The notes: generated by a model not told the origin, from the letters alone. A stretch of 64,000 nt of DNA from Pseudomonas orientalis (GCF_001439815.1 NZ_JYLM01000005.1:372001-436000); one strand, 5' to 3'. Positions 55,544 through 64,000 are shown, counted from the first letter of the stretch. Numbers and translations are program-made.

Positions 55544-56898
55544 TACACCGCGCTCAGGATCAGCAGGAACGGCACGCCAAACACCAGGGTCATCCTGAAC
55601 GCGTCAGTGAAATACGTGGTGATCATCACCGCACCCATCAGCACCAGCCCCAGCAGTGTGCTGTATGGAAACAGGCGCAGCTCGAAGGACAGCGTCGGCC
55701 CGCCATGGCGCTTGCGATAGCGCCGGAAAAACAGGTGCGTGAGGAAGATCATGAACCAGGTGAAGATCGCCCCGAACATCGAGATCGCCATCATCAGCGT
55801 GAACGCGCTTTGCGGGTACACCACGTTGAGCAGAGTCGCCAATGCAATACCGGAGCTGGACAGCAGCAAGGCATTGAGCGGGATGCCGCTCTTGCTCAAT
55901 GCACCCATGGACCTGGGCGCAAAGCCCGCGCGGGACAGGCTGAACATCATGCGCGTGGTGATGTAGAGCTGGCTGTTCATCGCCGACAGCGCCGCGATCA
56001 GAATCACGAAGTTCATCACCCCGGTGGCGCCGGGAATGCCGAGGGTCTGCATCACCGTGACGAACGGGCTCTGGGCCTGGCCGGCCTGGTTCCACGGCAC
56101 GATGGCAAGCATCAGCGCCAGGGTCAGCAGGTAGAACACCACCAGACGCACAATCGTCGCGCGAAAGGCTTTCTTCACCGCCCGCTCCGGGTCGGCCGCT
56201 TCACCGGCAGCCACTGCGATCATCTCCACACTCAAGTAGCTGAAGATCGACACGATCACCGCGATCCACATGCCGCTCAACCCATGGGGGAAAAACCCCT
56301 CGTGGGCAGTGTAGTTCTGCACGCCATACGCCGGGTTGCCCGAGCCGAACACCACGTACACCGCCAGGATGATGAAGCCGACAATCGCGCTGATCTTGAT
56401 GGTGGAAAACCAGTATTCGAAGTTGCCGAACGTCTTCACGCTGATCGCATTGAGCAGGATCAACACGCTGGAGAACGACAGGATCCACACCCACTCCGGC
56501 ACGTTGGTGAACCAGTACTTCATGTACATCGCCACCGCCGTCACCTCGGCCCCGACGGCCAGCACAATCGCCGCCCAGTAGGCATAACGCACCAGGAACC
56601 CGGCCAGCGGGCTGATGTAAAACTCCGCGTAGGCGCCAAAAGAGCCGGAAGTGGAATGGGCCACCGTCATCTCCGCCAGGCAGCCCATCAGGATCAAGGT
56701 GATCAACGCACCGATGGCGTAGCTGAGCAATACACTGGGCCCGGCATAGCCAATGGCGTAGGCGCTGCCCATGAACAGGCCGGTGCCAATGGCGCCGCCG
56801 ATGGCGATCATGCTCATTTGCCCGGACGTGAGCTGGCGCCTGAGCCCCAGTTCGCGGTGGGTGATTTCTGCAAAGCCGTTGTCTTCTGGCGTGTTCAC
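55489..56898 (-). CDS. amino acid permease (AAT/APC family)
   Basis: 469 aa from GTG 56898; 12 membrane segments. Opening LRRQLTSGQMSMIAIGGAIG and GTGLFMGSAYAIGYAGPSVL are AAT landmarks. A longer frame to GTG 56940 lacks a ribosome-binding site. Downstream of kynU on the same strand, though ~250 nt with REP sequences intervene, so an aromatic amino acid or kynurenine is a plausible cargo. Confidence 0.9.
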   Translation of the reverse strand: MNTPEDNGFAEITHRELGLRRQLTSGQMSMIAIGGAIGTGLFMGSAYAIGYAGPSVLLSYAIGALITLILMGCLAEMTVAHSTSGSFGAYAEFYISPLAGFLVRYAYWAAIVLAVGAEVTAVAMYMKYWFTNVPEWVWILSFSSVLILLNAISVKTFGNFEYWFSTIKISAIVGFIILAVYVVFGSGNPAYGVQNYTAHEGFFPHGLSGMWIAVIVSIFSYLSVEMIAVAAGEAADPERAVKKAFRATIVRLVVFYLLTLALMLAIVPWNQAGQAQSPFVTVMQTLGIPGATGVMNFVILIAALSAMNSQLYITTRMMFSLSRAGFAPRSMGALSKSGIPLNALLLSSSGIALATLLNVVYPQSAFTLMMAISMFGAIFTWFMIFLTHLFFRRYRKRHGGPTLSFELRLFPYSTLLGLVLMGAVMITTYFTDAFRMTLVFGVPFLLILSAVYYGFFRKGRAKASNKALA

Positions 56899-56948
56899 GT
56901 GGCGTGCCCCTTTTATTATTGTGTTTGCTGCTGTTGTCACAAATCCCC

Positions 56949-57127
56949 TGTGGGAGGGGGCAAGTCCTAATGCCAGTCAGTCAAGCGTACCTTGCCCTCT
57001 GTAGGAGCGAGCTTGCTCGCGAAAAATGTCAACGATAACGCGTGCTTCCTGAATGAACGCGGTGTCTGTGAGTTTTTCGCGAGCAAGCTCGCTCCTACAA
57101 AAATCCTTAATTGACTCCCCTCCCACA
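56949..57127. repeat. nested REPINs: GTAGGAGC pair inside a GTGGGAGG pair
   Basis: Outer arms: TGTGGGAGGGGGCAAG at 56949-56964 and GACTCCCCTCCCACA at 57113-57127, both decayed. Inner, intact pair of the other family: GTAGGAGCGAGCTTGCTCGC from 57001 and its inverse ending 57098. Confidence 0.85.
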
Positions 57128-57144
57128 CTGGTTTTGTGGTGCTA

Positions 57145-58395
57145 TCAGGTAACGCTGTTGCGCACCTTGAATTGCGGCTGGTCCCAGGTGCTGTTGTCGA
57201 GAATGTCACCGAGGATTTCCACCGCGTCCCACACGTCGGTGAAGCGGGTGTACAGCGGGGTAAAACCGAACCGCATGATGCGCGGCTCACGGTAGTCACC
57301 GATCACGCCCCGGGCGATCAGCGCCTGGATCACCGCGTAACCTTCAGGGTGTTCGAAACTCACATGGCTGCCGCGCCTGGCGTGTTCACGCGGGGTGATC
57401 AGCTTCAAGCCATGGACGGCGCAGCGTGCTTCGACCCGCTCGATAAACAGATCGGTCAATGCCAGGGATTTGGTGCGCAGGCTGGCCATATCGGTCTGTT
57501 CAAATATCTCCAGGCCACATTCCACCATGGCCAGCGAGGTGATCGGCTGGGTGCCGCACAGGTAGCGGGCGATGCCGGCACTGGGCGCGTAGCTCGATTG
57601 CATCGCGAACTGGCGGGTATGCCCGAACCAGCCCGACAGCGGCTGGCGCACCAGGTCCACCAAGGCCGGGCTGACCCACACGAACGCCTGGGAGCCCGGC
57701 CCGCCATTGAGGTATTTGTAGGTGCAGCCAATCGCATAATCGGCCCCGGCCGCGTTCAGGTCGATGGGCACCGCGCCGGCCGAATGCGCCAGGTCCCAGA
57801 GGCTCAACGCGCCGCACTCATGGCTCAAGGCGGTGAGTGCGTGCATGTCGTACATATAGCCGGTCTTGTAGTTGACGTGGGTGAGCATTACTACGGCCAC
57901 ATCCTCGTCGATGGCGCTGGGCAGTTCATCCGGGCTGTTGACCAACCGCAGCGCGTAACCCTGCTGCAACAGCTCGGCAAGGCCCTCGGCGATGTAGAGA
58001 TCGGTGGGAAAATTGCTCGCTTCGCTGACGATCACCTTGCGCGTCTGCGCACGCTCGCGCTGTACGCTCAGCGCCGCGCTGAGCACCTTGAACAGGTTGA
58101 TCGACGTGGTATCGGTGACCGCCACTTCGCCCTCGCCGACGCCGATCAGTGGTGCCAGGCGGTTGCCCAGGCGCAGGGACAGGTCCGCCCAACCGGCGCT
58201 GTTCCAGCTGCGAATCAAGCCGTTGCCCCATTCTTCGGCGATCACCTGTTGCGCCCGCGCCAACGCCGCCCGCGGACGTGCGCCGAGGGAATTGCCATCG
58301 AGGTAGATGACACCCTCGGGCAAGGCGAACTGATCGCGCAACGGCGCGAGCGGGTCCTGGGCGTCGAGGGCTTGGCAATGGCTTCGGGTGGTCAT
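57145..58395 (-). CDS. kynU: kynureninase
   Basis: PLP enzyme cleaving kynurenine to anthranilate and alanine. 416 aa. PLP lysine in [15 protein letters not shown]; pyridine-contact Asp in [16 protein letters not shown]-terminal [19 protein letters not shown] ribosome-binding site. Divergent from an Lrp-type regulator (KynR). The tryptophan dioxygenase (kynA) and formamidase (kynB) genes are not adjacent. Anthranilate can feed the catechol pathway that is encoded 1 kb away. Confidence 0.97.
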   Translation of the reverse strand: MTTRSHCQALDAQDPLAPLRDQFALPEGVIYLDGNSLGARPRAALARAQQVIAEEWGNGLIRSWNSAGWADLSLRLGNRLAPLIGVGEGEVAVTDTTSINLFKVLSAALSVQRERAQTRKVIVSEASNFPTDLYIAEGLAELLQQGYALRLVNSPDELPSAIDEDVAVVMLTHVNYKTGYMYDMHALTALSHECGALSLWDLAHSAGAVPIDLNAAGADYAIGCTYKYLNGGPGSQAFVWVSPALVDLVRQPLSGWFGHTRQFAMQSSYAPSAGIARYLCGTQPITSLAMVECGLEIFEQTDMASLRTKSLALTDLFIERVEARCAVHGLKLITPREHARRGSHVSFEHPEGYAVIQALIARGVIGDYREPRIMRFGFTPLYTRFTDVWDAVEILGDILDNSTWDQPQFKVRNSVT

Positions 58396-58497
58396 GGTCT
58401 GTCCTGGTTTTTATACGGGAGGATGGACCAAATAATGAACGAAGTTTTAGAGAATTTTCGTGCAAAGTGGTAGGTGAAGCGCTATTTAAGCTGTAGG

Positions 58498-58509
58498 AAA
58501 TTCGAATTT
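58498..58509. promoter_or_regulatory. candidate KynR operator
   Basis: AAATTCGAATTT, a perfect 12-bp palindrome 30 nt before kynR in the kynU-kynR intergenic region, AT-rich as Lrp-family sites usually are. Confidence 0.35.
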
Positions 58510-58539
58510 AACTCCCAAACACGCGGATTTATTCAAACC

Positions 58540-59013
58540 ATGATTCTTGACGCCACCGACCTGCGCCTCCTGCATTTCCTGCAACAGGATGGGCGTATCA
58601 GCAACCAGGAACTGGCGGAAAAAGTCGCGCTGTCGCCCTCGGCCTGCCTGCGCCGTTTGCGCCTGCTGGAAAGCGAAGGGGTGATCAGCGGCTATCGGGC
58701 GGTGCTCAATGCCGAGCAATTGGGCATTGAGCTTGAGGCCATCGTGCATCTGTCCCTGCGCCAGGATGTGGAAGACTGGCACGAGACGTTCATCAAGAAA
58801 GTGCAGGGTTGGCCGGAGGTGGCCAGTGCCTATGTGATCACCGGCGCCAGCAACTATGTGCTGCGGGTACAGGCGCGCAACCTCAAGCATTTTTCGGACT
58901 TTATCGTGAACCACCTGAACCGCACGGCGGGGGTGATGGATATACGTTCGGAGATTGTGTTGCAGAAGATCAAGGATCGGGACGAGGTGCTGGATCTGGT
59001 GGTGCGCAAATAG
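58540..59013 (+). CDS. kynR: Lrp/AsnC-family regulator of kynurenine genes
   Basis: 157 aa. HTH in GRISNQELAEKVALSPSACL; C-terminal RAM domain (VASAYVITGASNYVLRVQA). Start 58540 (MILDATDLRLLHF). Divergent from kynU; the orthologous arrangement in P. aeruginosa makes it the kynurenine-sensing activator. Confidence 0.9.
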   Translation: MILDATDLRLLHFLQQDGRISNQELAEKVALSPSACLRRLRLLESEGVISGYRAVLNAEQLGIELEAIVHLSLRQDVEDWHETFIKKVQGWPEVASAYVITGASNYVLRVQARNLKHFSDFIVNHLNRTAGVMDIRSEIVLQKIKDRDEVLDLVVRK

Positions 59014-59030
59014 CACCTGCAACACCATTC

Positions 59031-59125
59031 AAATGTGGGAGGGGGCTTGCCCCCGATTGCAGTGGGTCAGTTACCTATTTACTGACTGATCCACCGCTAT
59101 CGGGGGCAAGCCCCCTCCCACATTT
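59031..59125. repeat. REPIN (GTGGGAGGGGGC family)
   Basis: Canonical inverted arms between convergent kynR and catA. Confidence 0.92.
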
Positions 59126-59139
59126 TTTGACCACGTTGA

Positions 59140-60069
59140 TCAGTCTTCCAGGGCTCGCACTCGCTGCATGCGCTGCTGCTCTATCGGCGCTGTGGCGGGC
59201 TGCAACTCAAAGTCAAAATCAATCTGCGCAAACCGCCCCTGCACGCCAAACTCCCGTGCCAGTTGCGGATCGTCACTGAAGCGGATCTCGGCGATCAGCT
59301 CATCACGTGTGGCATAGGCAAAATCATCGTGCAGGTACGGATCATCCGACAGGTTGATCTGGGTGGTCAGGTGCCGATGGCCAGGCGCCGAGATGAAAAA
59401 ATGAATGTGCGCCGGACGCTGCCCATGGCGCCCCAACTGGTCGAGCAACTGCTGGGTCGGCCCGGTCGGCGGGCAGCCGTAGCCGGACGGCACGATGCTG
59501 CGAAAACGATAGTTGCCCTGGGCGTCGGTCTCGATGCGGCGGCGCAGGTTGAACTCCGATTGCGTCGGGTCAAACCACGAGTACGTGCCGCCGGTGTTGG
59601 CCTGCCACACATCGACAATCGCCCCTGCCAACGGCTTGCCCTGGGTGTCGCGCACCTGCCCGCGCATGAACAGCGGCACGGCATCGTCGCTGCCATCATC
59701 CAGGCGCGCTTCGTAGGTGGACAACGGTGCACCGGCCACATACAGCGGGCCTTCGATGGTGCGCGGCGTGCCACCGGATTTGCCGGCCTCGATGTCGGCG
59801 GCGTCCATCAACAGGTCCAGGTAATGCTCCAGGCCCAACCCGGCGGCGAGCAGGCCGGCTTCCTGGTGCTTACCCAACTCGTTGAGGTAGTTGACCGCCG
59901 TCCAGAACTCCTGCGGGGTCACTTCCAGGTCTTCGATGATGTTCACGGTGTCGCGCAGGATCCGATAGATCAGCGCCTTGGCGCGCGGGTTGCCGCCTTC
60001 GCTTCGGTGACCGCTGGCGTCTTCGAGAAACTGCTGGGCGTGGGCAGTCTGGGACAGTCGAATGGACAT
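59140..60069 (-). CDS. catA: catechol 1,2-dioxygenase
   Basis: Intradiol Fe(III) enzyme cleaving catechol to cis,cis-muconate. 309 aa. N-terminal helical linker for dimerisation, then the beta-sandwich. Fe ligands: Tyr in YRFRSIVPSGYG and, upstream, in GPLYVAGAPL; His pair in RPAHIHFFIS. Last gene of catBCA, 40 nt after catC. Confidence 0.97.
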   Translation of the reverse strand: MSIRLSQTAHAQQFLEDASGHRSEGGNPRAKALIYRILRDTVNIIEDLEVTPQEFWTAVNYLNELGKHQEAGLLAAGLGLEHYLDLLMDAADIEAGKSGGTPRTIEGPLYVAGAPLSTYEARLDDGSDDAVPLFMRGQVRDTQGKPLAGAIVDVWQANTGGTYSWFDPTQSEFNLRRRIETDAQGNYRFRSIVPSGYGCPPTGPTQQLLDQLGRHGQRPAHIHFFISAPGHRHLTTQINLSDDPYLHDDFAYATRDELIAEIRFSDDPQLAREFGVQGRFAQIDFDFELQPATAPIEQQRMQRVRALED

Positions 60070-60109
60070 GGTGCAATCCTCATCTTGTAATTATTGGGTG
60101 CGAACAGGC

Positions 60110-60400
60110 TCAGCGGTCGTCCGCATGGATCGACGATGGATGCCGACACAGCGCATTCACTTCGATGGCCATATAGGGAAACAACGGCAGTTGCATCAGC
60201 AGGTCGTGCAGCGCCTGCACGCTCTCGACATCGAACACGCTGTAGTTGGCGTAGTGCCCGGCGATACGCCACAGGTGGCGCCATTTACCTTCCTGTTGCA
60301 GGCGCTGCGCCAGGGCCTTTTCTTCGGCCTTGAGGCTGGCGGCGCGCTCGGCGGGCAGGTCGAGCGGCAGGTTCACGGTCATCTTTACGTGGAACAACAT
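60110..60400 (-). CDS. catC: muconolactone delta-isomerase
   Basis: 96 aa, the usual length. MLFHVKMTVNLPLDLPAERA is the family N-terminus; YSVFDVESVQALHDLLMQLP and FPYMAIEVNALCRHPS follow. Converts muconolactone to beta-ketoadipate enol-lactone. 12 nt after catB. Confidence 0.97.
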   Translation of the reverse strand: MLFHVKMTVNLPLDLPAERAASLKAEEKALAQRLQQEGKWRHLWRIAGHYANYSVFDVESVQALHDLLMQLPLFPYMAIEVNALCRHPSSIHADDR

Positions 60401-60412
60401 GGCAGGTGCCTC

Positions 60413-61540
60413 TTAGTGGTTGTCACGCCGCAGGAACGCCAGGCGCTCTTCGTCGATTGCCAGGCCCAGGCCCGGTGCGGCGGAGACATGCAGGTGGAAA
60501 TCACGGTACACCGGCGGCTCGGTGAGGATGTCTTCGGTGAGCAGCAACGGGCCGAACAGTTCGGTGCCCCACGCCAGCGTGTCCAGCGTGACAAAGGCGT
60601 GTGCCGACGCCAGGGTGCCGATGCCGCCTTCGAGCATGGTGCCGCCGTAGAGGCCGATGCCCGCCGCTTGCGCTATCGCCGCCGTGCGCAACACCGCACG
60701 CGGGCCACCGTTCTTGGCGATCTTGAGGGCGAACACCGAGGCCGCGCCTTCGCGGGCCAGGTTGAACGCATCCTCGACGCATTCAATCGATTCATCGGCC
60801 ATGATCGGCGCCGGGCTCGACAGGTTCAGCCGCGCCATGCCGCCGCGGTTATTGCGCGAGATCGGCTGTTCGATCAGGTCGATACCGTGGTCCGCCAGCA
60901 CCCGGCAAGCGCGCAGGGCCACGGCCTCGTCCCAGGCCTGGTTGACGTCGACCCGCACACTGGCGCGCTCGCCCAGCGCGCGCTTGATCGCGATCACGTG
61001 GGCCAGGTCACTGTCGACCTCACCGGCGCCGATTTTCAATTTGAAGAGGCGATGGCGGCGCAGGTCGAGCATCTTCTCGGCCTCGCCGATGTCCTGTGCG
61101 GTGTTGCCGCTGGCCAGGGTCCAGGCCACCGGCAAGGCATCGCGCACACGGCCGCCGAGCAGTTCGCTGACCGGCAGCTTCAGGCGCTTGCCAAGGGCGT
61201 CGAGCAACGCGCTCTCGATGCCCGATTTGGCAAAGGTATTGCCGCGAATGCTGCGCTCCAGGCGCAACATGGCGGCGTTGATATTGCTCGCGTCCTGGCC
61301 GATCAGCAGCGGCGCGAAGTGCTGGTCAATGTTGACCTTGATGCTCTCGGGGCTTTCGTTGCCATAACTCAGGCCACCGATGGTGGTGGCTTCACCGAGG
61401 CCTTCGATGCCATCGGCGCAACGCAGGCGGATGATCACCAGGGTCTGGTGTTGCATCGTATGCATCGCCAACTTATGCGGGCGAATGGTGGGAAGGTCGA
61501 CGATGACCGTCTCGATCGACACGATGGGGCAAATCGACAT
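60413..61540 (-). CDS. catB: muconate cycloisomerase
   Basis: Enolase-superfamily enzyme converting cis,cis-muconate to muconolactone. 375 aa. Catalytic Lys pair in FKLKIGAG; Mg ligand Asp in VDVNQAWDE, Glu in IEQPI, Asp in MADESIE; second Lys in VFALKIAKNGG. Start 61540 (MSICPIVSIETV). First gene of the leftward operon, divergent from catR. Confidence 0.97.
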   Translation of the reverse strand: MSICPIVSIETVIVDLPTIRPHKLAMHTMQHQTLVIIRLRCADGIEGLGEATTIGGLSYGNESPESIKVNIDQHFAPLLIGQDASNINAAMLRLERSIRGNTFAKSGIESALLDALGKRLKLPVSELLGGRVRDALPVAWTLASGNTAQDIGEAEKMLDLRRHRLFKLKIGAGEVDSDLAHVIAIKRALGERASVRVDVNQAWDEAVALRACRVLADHGIDLIEQPISRNNRGGMARLNLSSPAPIMADESIECVEDAFNLAREGAASVFALKIAKNGGPRAVLRTAAIAQAAGIGLYGGTMLEGGIGTLASAHAFVTLDTLAWGTELFGPLLLTEDILTEPPVYRDFHLHVSAAPGLGLAIDEERLAFLRRDNH

Positions 61541-61626
61541 GGCAATACCCGTTGGGTTCTTTATAGGTTTGCGTCGATTCTGTTTCCCATGGTTGAAAGG
61601 TTCCAATATAGAATTGGTCTGGTTCG

Positions 61627-61641
61627 ATACCTTGAAGGTAT
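61627..61641. promoter_or_regulatory. CatR recognition site
   Basis: ATACCTTGAAGGTAT, a perfect 15-bp dyad fitting the LysR T-N11-A rule, in the catB-catR gap. It ends just before the catR ribosome-binding site, which would also explain autorepression. Confidence 0.7.
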
Positions 61642-61654
61642 TAAAGGAGCCAAC

Positions 61655-62530
61655 ATGGAACTGCGTCACCTGCGCTATTTCCAGGTACTGGGACAGACCC
61701 TCAACTTCACCCGCGCCGCCGAACGCCTGCACATCGCCCAGCCGCCGTTGAGTCGGCAAATCCAGCAATTGGAAGACGAATTGGGCGTGGTGCTGCTCGA
61801 GCGCGGCCGCCCGCTGCGGCTGACCGAGGCCGGGCGATTTTTCTATGAACACGCCAATGTGCTGCTGGAACAGCTGGGTAAAGCCTGCGACAACACCCGG
61901 CGCATCGGCCTGGGTCAGAAGACCTGGCTGGGCATCGGTTTTGCGCCGTCGACCTTGTACGGCGTGCTGCCGGAATTGATTCGGCGCCTGCGCAACCATG
62001 TGACGCTGGAGTTGGAACTGGGGCTGTCGGAGATGACCACCTTGCAGCAGGTCGAGGCGCTCAAGGCCGGGCGCATCGATGTGGGTTTCGGGCGGATCCG
62101 CATCGACGACCCAGCCATCGTCCAGCGTGTCCTGGTGCAGGACCGGCTGGTGGCGGTGCTGCCCAGCGGCCATCCGTTGCTGGGCGCCCCCGCCACCCTC
62201 GCCCAGTTGGCCGCCGAACCCTTTGTGCTGTACCCCGGCAATCCGCGCCCCAGTTATGCCGACCATGTCATCGCCTTGTTCGACGCCCACGGCTTGAGCC
62301 TCAAGGTGGCGCAGTGGACCAACGAGTTGCAGACCGCCATCGGCCTGGTGGGCGCCGGCATGGGCGTGACACTGGTGCCGGCGTCGGTGCAGGTGCTGCA
62401 CCGGGCGGATATCGGCTACACGCCGGTCGTGGAAGCCACCGCGACCTCGCCGATCATCCTCAGCCGGCGAGTGAATGACCAATCGCCGGGGCTCAGTCAT
62501 TGCCTGCAATTGGTTGAAGAGCTGATCTGA
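61655..62530 (+). CDS. catR: LysR regulator of the cat operon
   Basis: 291 aa. MELRHLRYFQVLGQTLNFTR and AQPPLSRQIQQLEDELGVVL are the CatR/BenM-type HTH; effector domain from TWLGIGFAPSTLYG. Activates catBCA with cis,cis-muconate. AAAGGAG ribosome-binding site. Divergent from catB. Confidence 0.94.
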   Translation: MELRHLRYFQVLGQTLNFTRAAERLHIAQPPLSRQIQQLEDELGVVLLERGRPLRLTEAGRFFYEHANVLLEQLGKACDNTRRIGLGQKTWLGIGFAPSTLYGVLPELIRRLRNHVTLELELGLSEMTTLQQVEALKAGRIDVGFGRIRIDDPAIVQRVLVQDRLVAVLPSGHPLLGAPATLAQLAAEPFVLYPGNPRPSYADHVIALFDAHGLSLKVAQWTNELQTAIGLVGAGMGVTLVPASVQVLHRADIGYTPVVEATATSPIILSRRVNDQSPGLSHCLQLVEELI

Positions 62531-62553
62531 AACCGTCCATACACTGCAATTCC

Positions 62554-62647
62554 AATGTGGGAGGGGGCTTGCCCCCGATTGCTGTGGCTCAGTCAATGCA
62601 TGTGTTGACTGACACACTGCTATCGGGGGCAAGCCCCCTCCCACATT
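62554..62647. repeat. REPIN (GTGGGAGGGGGC family)
   Basis: Canonical inverted arms, between convergent catR and benR. Confidence 0.92.
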
Positions 62648-62666
62648 TTGATCTCCATTGATTATT

Positions 62667-63647
62667 TCAAATACTGCGCAGGCGCTTGCGCTGTAAGGTT
62701 TGGCTGGGGGATTCATCGAACACTTTGCGATACTCCGCCGAAAACCGCCCCAGATGGGTAAAGCCCCAACCCAGGGCGATCTCGGAGATGGTTCGTGTGG
62801 CGCCAAGCTCAAGAAGCTCCTGGCGCACGGCGCTCAGCCGGTACTTCTTCAGATAAGCCATCGGCGACAGCGCAAAATATTTGCGAAAGGCATCGAACAG
62901 CTTGAACCGCGACACTCCGGCAGCCGCTTCCAGGTCTTCCAGGTGTACGGCTTCGCGGGCGTTAGCGTGAATGTACTGGCGTGCGCGGATCAAATAGTGG
63001 GGCAGTTTCACACCCAGTACGTCGCGCAGCTCTTCGGAATAATTGTTCGGCTGGGCCAGGATCAGCCCCTTGATCAACGAGCTTTCCAGATCACGGGTAA
63101 ACGCGGCCTGCTCATACAACTCACTGCCGTGTTCCAGTTCGGCAATGACGTAACGCGCCATGCGCCACCACGACGCCGAAGCGCCGTCCACCGCGTCCAT
63201 TACCGACTCAAAGCGCAACGGCGCCTCGATGGGGCGCTGTAGCAAATTCTCCAGTGACTCACTCATCGCCGCCCGCGTAATCACCACCTGCAACTTGCGG
63301 CAGTCGCCGGAAATCGCCAGCACCTGATGCTCGTTGGGCGAGATGATGACGCCCTGGTCGCGGTTGGAACTGAGCCGTTCGCCGTTTTTACTCAACTCCT
63401 GCTCGCCCACCAGGGGCAGGCTCAGGCTGTAACTGCTGAAGTGCTCGGCATCTTCGATGTCGATGGTCACATCAGTGCCGTATTCGATCACACCCAGGGT
63501 GGTCGCGCGGGACTTGAACATGTTGGCGCTGTGGTGAAAACGCAGGCGTTCGGGCGTGGCGGTGGCCAGGCGATGGGGCCCGCAGATGCCGGACATCCAG
63601 CTACGCGCGCCTTCCAGGTCGAAGCGTTGAATCGTTTGGCTGCTCAT
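62667..63647 (-). CDS. benR: AraC/XylS-type activator of benzoate genes
   Basis: 326 aa. The N-terminal ~200 residues are the XylS-like effector domain (VIEYGTDVTIDIEDAEHFSS, NEHQVLAISGDCRKLQV). The C-terminal double HTH carries LEDLEAAAGVSRFKLFDAFR and ISEIALGWGFTHLGRFSAEY. The family match plus divergent benA identifies BenR. Start ATG 63647; GTG 63656 is possible. Confidence 0.9.
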   Translation of the reverse strand: MSSQTIQRFDLEGARSWMSGICGPHRLATATPERLRFHHSANMFKSRATTLGVIEYGTDVTIDIEDAEHFSSYSLSLPLVGEQELSKNGERLSSNRDQGVIISPNEHQVLAISGDCRKLQVVITRAAMSESLENLLQRPIEAPLRFESVMDAVDGASASWWRMARYVIAELEHGSELYEQAAFTRDLESSLIKGLILAQPNNYSEELRDVLGVKLPHYLIRARQYIHANAREAVHLEDLEAAAGVSRFKLFDAFRKYFALSPMAYLKKYRLSAVRQELLELGATRTISEIALGWGFTHLGRFSAEYRKVFDESPSQTLQRKRLRSI

Positions 63648-63738
63648 CAGGTGCACCCACGGCGGTTAGGCGTTTGCGCGCTCTGACGGCGCGTCGTCAG
63701 GGTTGGACAGCAAGTAATGCGCCACGCCGGCGAAATGG

Positions 63739-63893
63739 CCACCAGGTGGATAGCAACTGCCGATTAAGTGGATAAGACGCCGACTTTTCAGGCCGTTGCC
63801 CTGCCAGACAGTAGCGCATCCCGTCACCGCCGCGCACCGGGTTGGGTATTTGCTGCCCAATTATCCGGCCTGCCTTCCCCCATTAAGCGGATA
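63739..63893 (+). promoter_or_regulatory. candidate BenR half-sites in the ben leader
   Basis: GGATA occurs at 63749, 63771 and 63889. The last two sit in matching contexts (ATTAAGTGGATA, ATTAAGCGGATA). XylS/BenR sites are TGCA-N6-GGNTA; the GGNTA half is present but the TGCA half is degenerate. The ~310-nt benR-benA gap holds no gene I can support. Confidence 0.35.
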
Positions 63894-63957
63894 GCCCGCG
63901 CCCTGCCCCGCTGCCTCTAATGCATCACCGATTAGCCCTGATCAAAAGGTGCCTGCC

Positions 63958-64000
63958 ATGAGTGGTGCAAGAAACGTCGAACAGTGGAAAACCTTTATCG
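63958..64000 (+). CDS. benA: probable benzoate 1,2-dioxygenase large subunit, 3'-truncated by the window edge
   Basis: Only the first 14 codons are present (MSGARNVEQWKTFI). AAAGG lies before the ATG. The N-terminus resembles BenA of Pseudomonas as I recall it, and the position divergent from benR next to cat genes fits. The Rieske and iron motifs lie beyond the window, so this rests on context. Confidence 0.65.
   Translation, partial: MSGARNVEQWKTFI

Noticed and set aside
60062..61654. Long plus-strand frame running into catR
   Set aside because: Antisense to catB and catC; high GC keeps the opposite strand open. The catR protein begins at 61655 with a good ribosome-binding site.
63666..63860. 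Short minus-strand frame just upstream of benR ending in AHYLLSNPDDAPSERANA
   Set aside because: The end looks protein-like, but there is no start codon with a ribosome-binding site and the upstream part is implausible. Leader peptide not supported.

Overview
The window reads as about 64 kb of chromosome from a fluorescent-group Pseudomonas (close to P. fluorescens). The evidence is the high-GC coding sequence, the P. fluorescens-style gene neighbourhoods (rplU-rpmA-obgE-proB-creA; catBCA/catR next to benR/benA; kynU/kynR; a short LOV protein beside a MerR/LitR-type regulator) and about fourteen intergenic copies of two Pseudomonas REP/REPIN families (GTGGGAGGGGGC... and GTAGGAGCGAGC...). I see no tRNA, rRNA, CRISPR array, prophage or insertion sequence, and no REP-associated transposase.

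Layout, left to right. (1) 1-5 kb: the end of a PAS-GGDEF diguanylate cyclase, an unknown 238-aa gene, a Tat-exported HisC-like aminotransferase, then an XRE regulator overlapping a VUT/YhhQ-type queuosine-precursor transporter that faces queC. (2) 5.3-10.2 kb: the cyoABCDE cytochrome bo3 oxidase operon, followed by about 0.8 kb without a gene. (3) 10.9-14.5 kb: dsbB, then hmp divergent from norR, forming a nitric-oxide detoxification pair with three GTCA-N3-TGAC dyads between them. (4) 14.6-19 kb: an EamA exporter divergent from an AraC regulator, and a MalT-like LuxR regulator. (5) 19.3-25 kb: a DUF1329/DUF1302 envelope pair, a short-chain dehydrogenase, an epoxide-hydrolase-like protein and a translationally coupled 50-aa ORF, plausibly a module for a hydrophobic substrate. 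(6) 25.2-31 kb: flavodoxin, a short LOV photoreceptor, a PilZ-like protein, a MerR regulator with a degenerate cobalamin domain, and an oppositely oriented run of an ABM-domain membrane protein, folM, folE, folX, DUF1244 and a HopJ-type gene. This looks like a light-responsive pterin locus.

(7) 31-43 kb: mostly housekeeping genes: trxB, cysZ, a glycosyltransferase, an old-yellow-enzyme reductase, glutathione peroxidase, creA, proB, obgE, rpmA, rplU, ispB, yjdM, a small gene with a Fur-box-like site, and an FKBP isomerase. (8) 43.5-50 kb: an HBM-type chemoreceptor, a VOC protein, and a gluconate-permease-like transporter / RpiR regulator / D-aminoacylase operon. (9) 50-56 kb: an LprI-like protein, a SulP transporter, an epimerase, two LysR regulators and a TauE/SafE exporter. 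(10) 55.5-64 kb: aromatic catabolism: amino-acid permease + kynU divergent from kynR, catBCA divergent from catR, then benR and the first 43 bases of a probable benA. Anthranilate or benzoate would be converted to catechol, and the cat enzymes open its ring toward the beta-ketoadipate pathway; the genes that make or finish those steps lie outside the window.

The most promising places for something new are the LOV/LitR-like/pterin locus with its leader hairpin, the XRE-queuosine-transporter pair with a soluble N-terminal extension, the coupled 50-aa ORF at 24886-25038, and a terminator at 22850-22877 that has no gene in front of it. All functional calls come from reading motifs and recalled family knowledge; no database search was run.
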